Source: Gallionella sp. (GTDB taxonomy: Bacteria; Pseudomonadota; Gammaproteobacteria; Burkholderiales; Gallionellaceae). Taken from it: a DNA stretch of 6,182 nt. Position 1 is the first letter of the stretch; the number at the start of each line of letters is the position of its first letter. The notes beneath the pieces were generated by a model. It had not been told where the DNA came from. It searched no databases and saw only the letters and a program-made list of their open reading frames with translations. Positions 5,746-6,182 of the stretch are shown in pieces. The position numbers were made by a program, and so were the translations under genes. Where the stretch lies: the NCBI GenBank assembly GCA_017880945.1, contig JADGRM010000133.1, positions 1 through 6,182 on the forward strand, in the 5' to 3' direction.

Positions 5746-6182
5746 ATGAAGATTGAAACCATGAAGCCGTATTTGACGGAGAGTGACGGTATCCTCTCGT
5801 TGCAGTTTGATGAGTGGGCCACACAAAGCGAGATGAGCATCGATGACACGGATGAGTTGGTCATCCCCTATACCCGGGTCATCATGAGCTTTTTGTTGCT
5901 TGAGCCATCGCCCAGGCATGTCGCGATGATCGGGTTGGGCGGGGGTTCCCTTGCGAAATATTGTTACCGCTATTTGCCGGGTACCGGGATTACCGCTGTC
6001 GAGATCAATCCCGATGTGATCGCGCTGCGCAATGAATTCGCCATCCCCGCAGATGATGCGCGCTTTCGCGTGTTGCTGGGCGACGGGGCCGCGTGGGTGG
6101 CCGATTCCGCCAGTCAGTCGAATGTTCAGCCGGATGTGCTGATCGTGGATGGATTCGATGCGGATGGTTTGCCCGCTCAATT
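5746..6182 (+). CDS. Spermidine synthase-like (SpeE-family) protein, C-terminus cut by window edge
   Basis: The frame is open from ATG 5746 to the window edge (145 complete codons). It shows the Rossmann methyltransferase fold of polyamine aminopropyltransferases: the cofactor loop IGLGGGSLAKY (62-72), acidic ribose contact VEINPDVIALR (85-95), ARFRVLLGDGAAWV (105-118) and DVLIVDGFDADGLP (130-143), in which Asp135 and Asp138 match the paired acidic residues near the amine in SpeE. The N-terminal beta domain is short, as in the SpeE-like proteins of many beta- and gammaproteobacteria that are annotated as spermidine synthase but whose substrate is unproven. A second ATG at 5761 (MKPYL...) is an equally possible start; neither has a strong Shine-Dalgarno. 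The region just upstream was remade by the truncation of the restriction gene, so its native promoter may be lost or may lie in the residual 5690-5745 stretch. Confidence 0.85.
   Translation, partial: MKIETMKPYLTESDGILSLQFDEWATQSEMSIDDTDELVIPYTRVIMSFLLLEPSPRHVAMIGLGGGSLAKYCYRYLPGTGITAVEINPDVIALRNEFAIPADDARFRVLLGDGAAWVADSASQSNVQPDVLIVDGFDADGLPAQ

Noticed and set aside
4816..6180. A 454-codon open frame on the minus strand running opposite the R-M fragment and the spermidine-synthase-like gene
   Set aside because: It crosses two plus-strand genes with clear family motifs in their own frames, and its translation has no recognisable domain. It is a mirror effect of codon bias.
1..6182. CRISPR array, tRNA, rRNA or insertion-sequence transposase
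   Set aside because: No regularly spaced repeats, no cloverleaf or rRNA-like sequence and no transposase motif were seen on reading both strands.

Overview
The window looks like a stretch of a betaproteobacterial chromosome, possibly Gallionellaceae/Nitrosomonadales-like. This is an inference from moderate GC content, Shine-Dalgarno style starts and the flavour of the protein families; no marker gene fixes the taxon. It falls into three parts.

(1) Positions 1-3164, minus strand: an apparent metabolic unit read right to left. It holds a class V PLP-dependent serine/alanine-glyoxylate-type aminotransferase (3164-1980), a 12-TM MFS transporter of the anion:cation symporter (ACS) type (1851-544), and a GlcG/HbpS (DUF336) protein (378 to the window edge, C-terminus cut off). 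The likely theme is uptake of an organic anion and nitrogen/glyoxylate metabolism; the substrate cannot be read from the sequence.

(2) Positions 3435-3893: a compact gene graveyard. In about 460 bases I can read the N-terminus of a MATE-family efflux protein with a one-base deletion (+ strand), the C-terminal tail of an endonuclease V (nfi) gene on the minus strand, a 12-bp perfect palindrome followed by an 18/18-bp REP-like inverted repeat, and the C-terminal tail of a VOC/glyoxalase-family gene (+ strand). None appears as an intact gene.

(3) Positions 3957-5739, plus strand: a small, decaying defence-type cassette. A toxin-first HigBA-like toxin-antitoxin pair has a frameshift inside the toxin, an intact XRE antitoxin, and a perfect hairpin-like operator candidate just upstream. 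Behind it is the N-terminal ~286 residues of a type ISP-like restriction-modification enzyme, whose nuclease domain is present but whose methyltransferase and target-recognition parts are gone. The sequence then returns to a core-type gene, a spermidine-synthase-like methyltransferase-fold protein (5746 to the window edge, C-terminus cut off).

The main story is one of genome rearrangement and decay around a REP-like repeat and a defence cassette. I see no convincing wholly new system. The most unusual points are the four fossils packed into 460 bases, the possible slippage site at the toxin frameshift, and two one-base deletions in the same local context.
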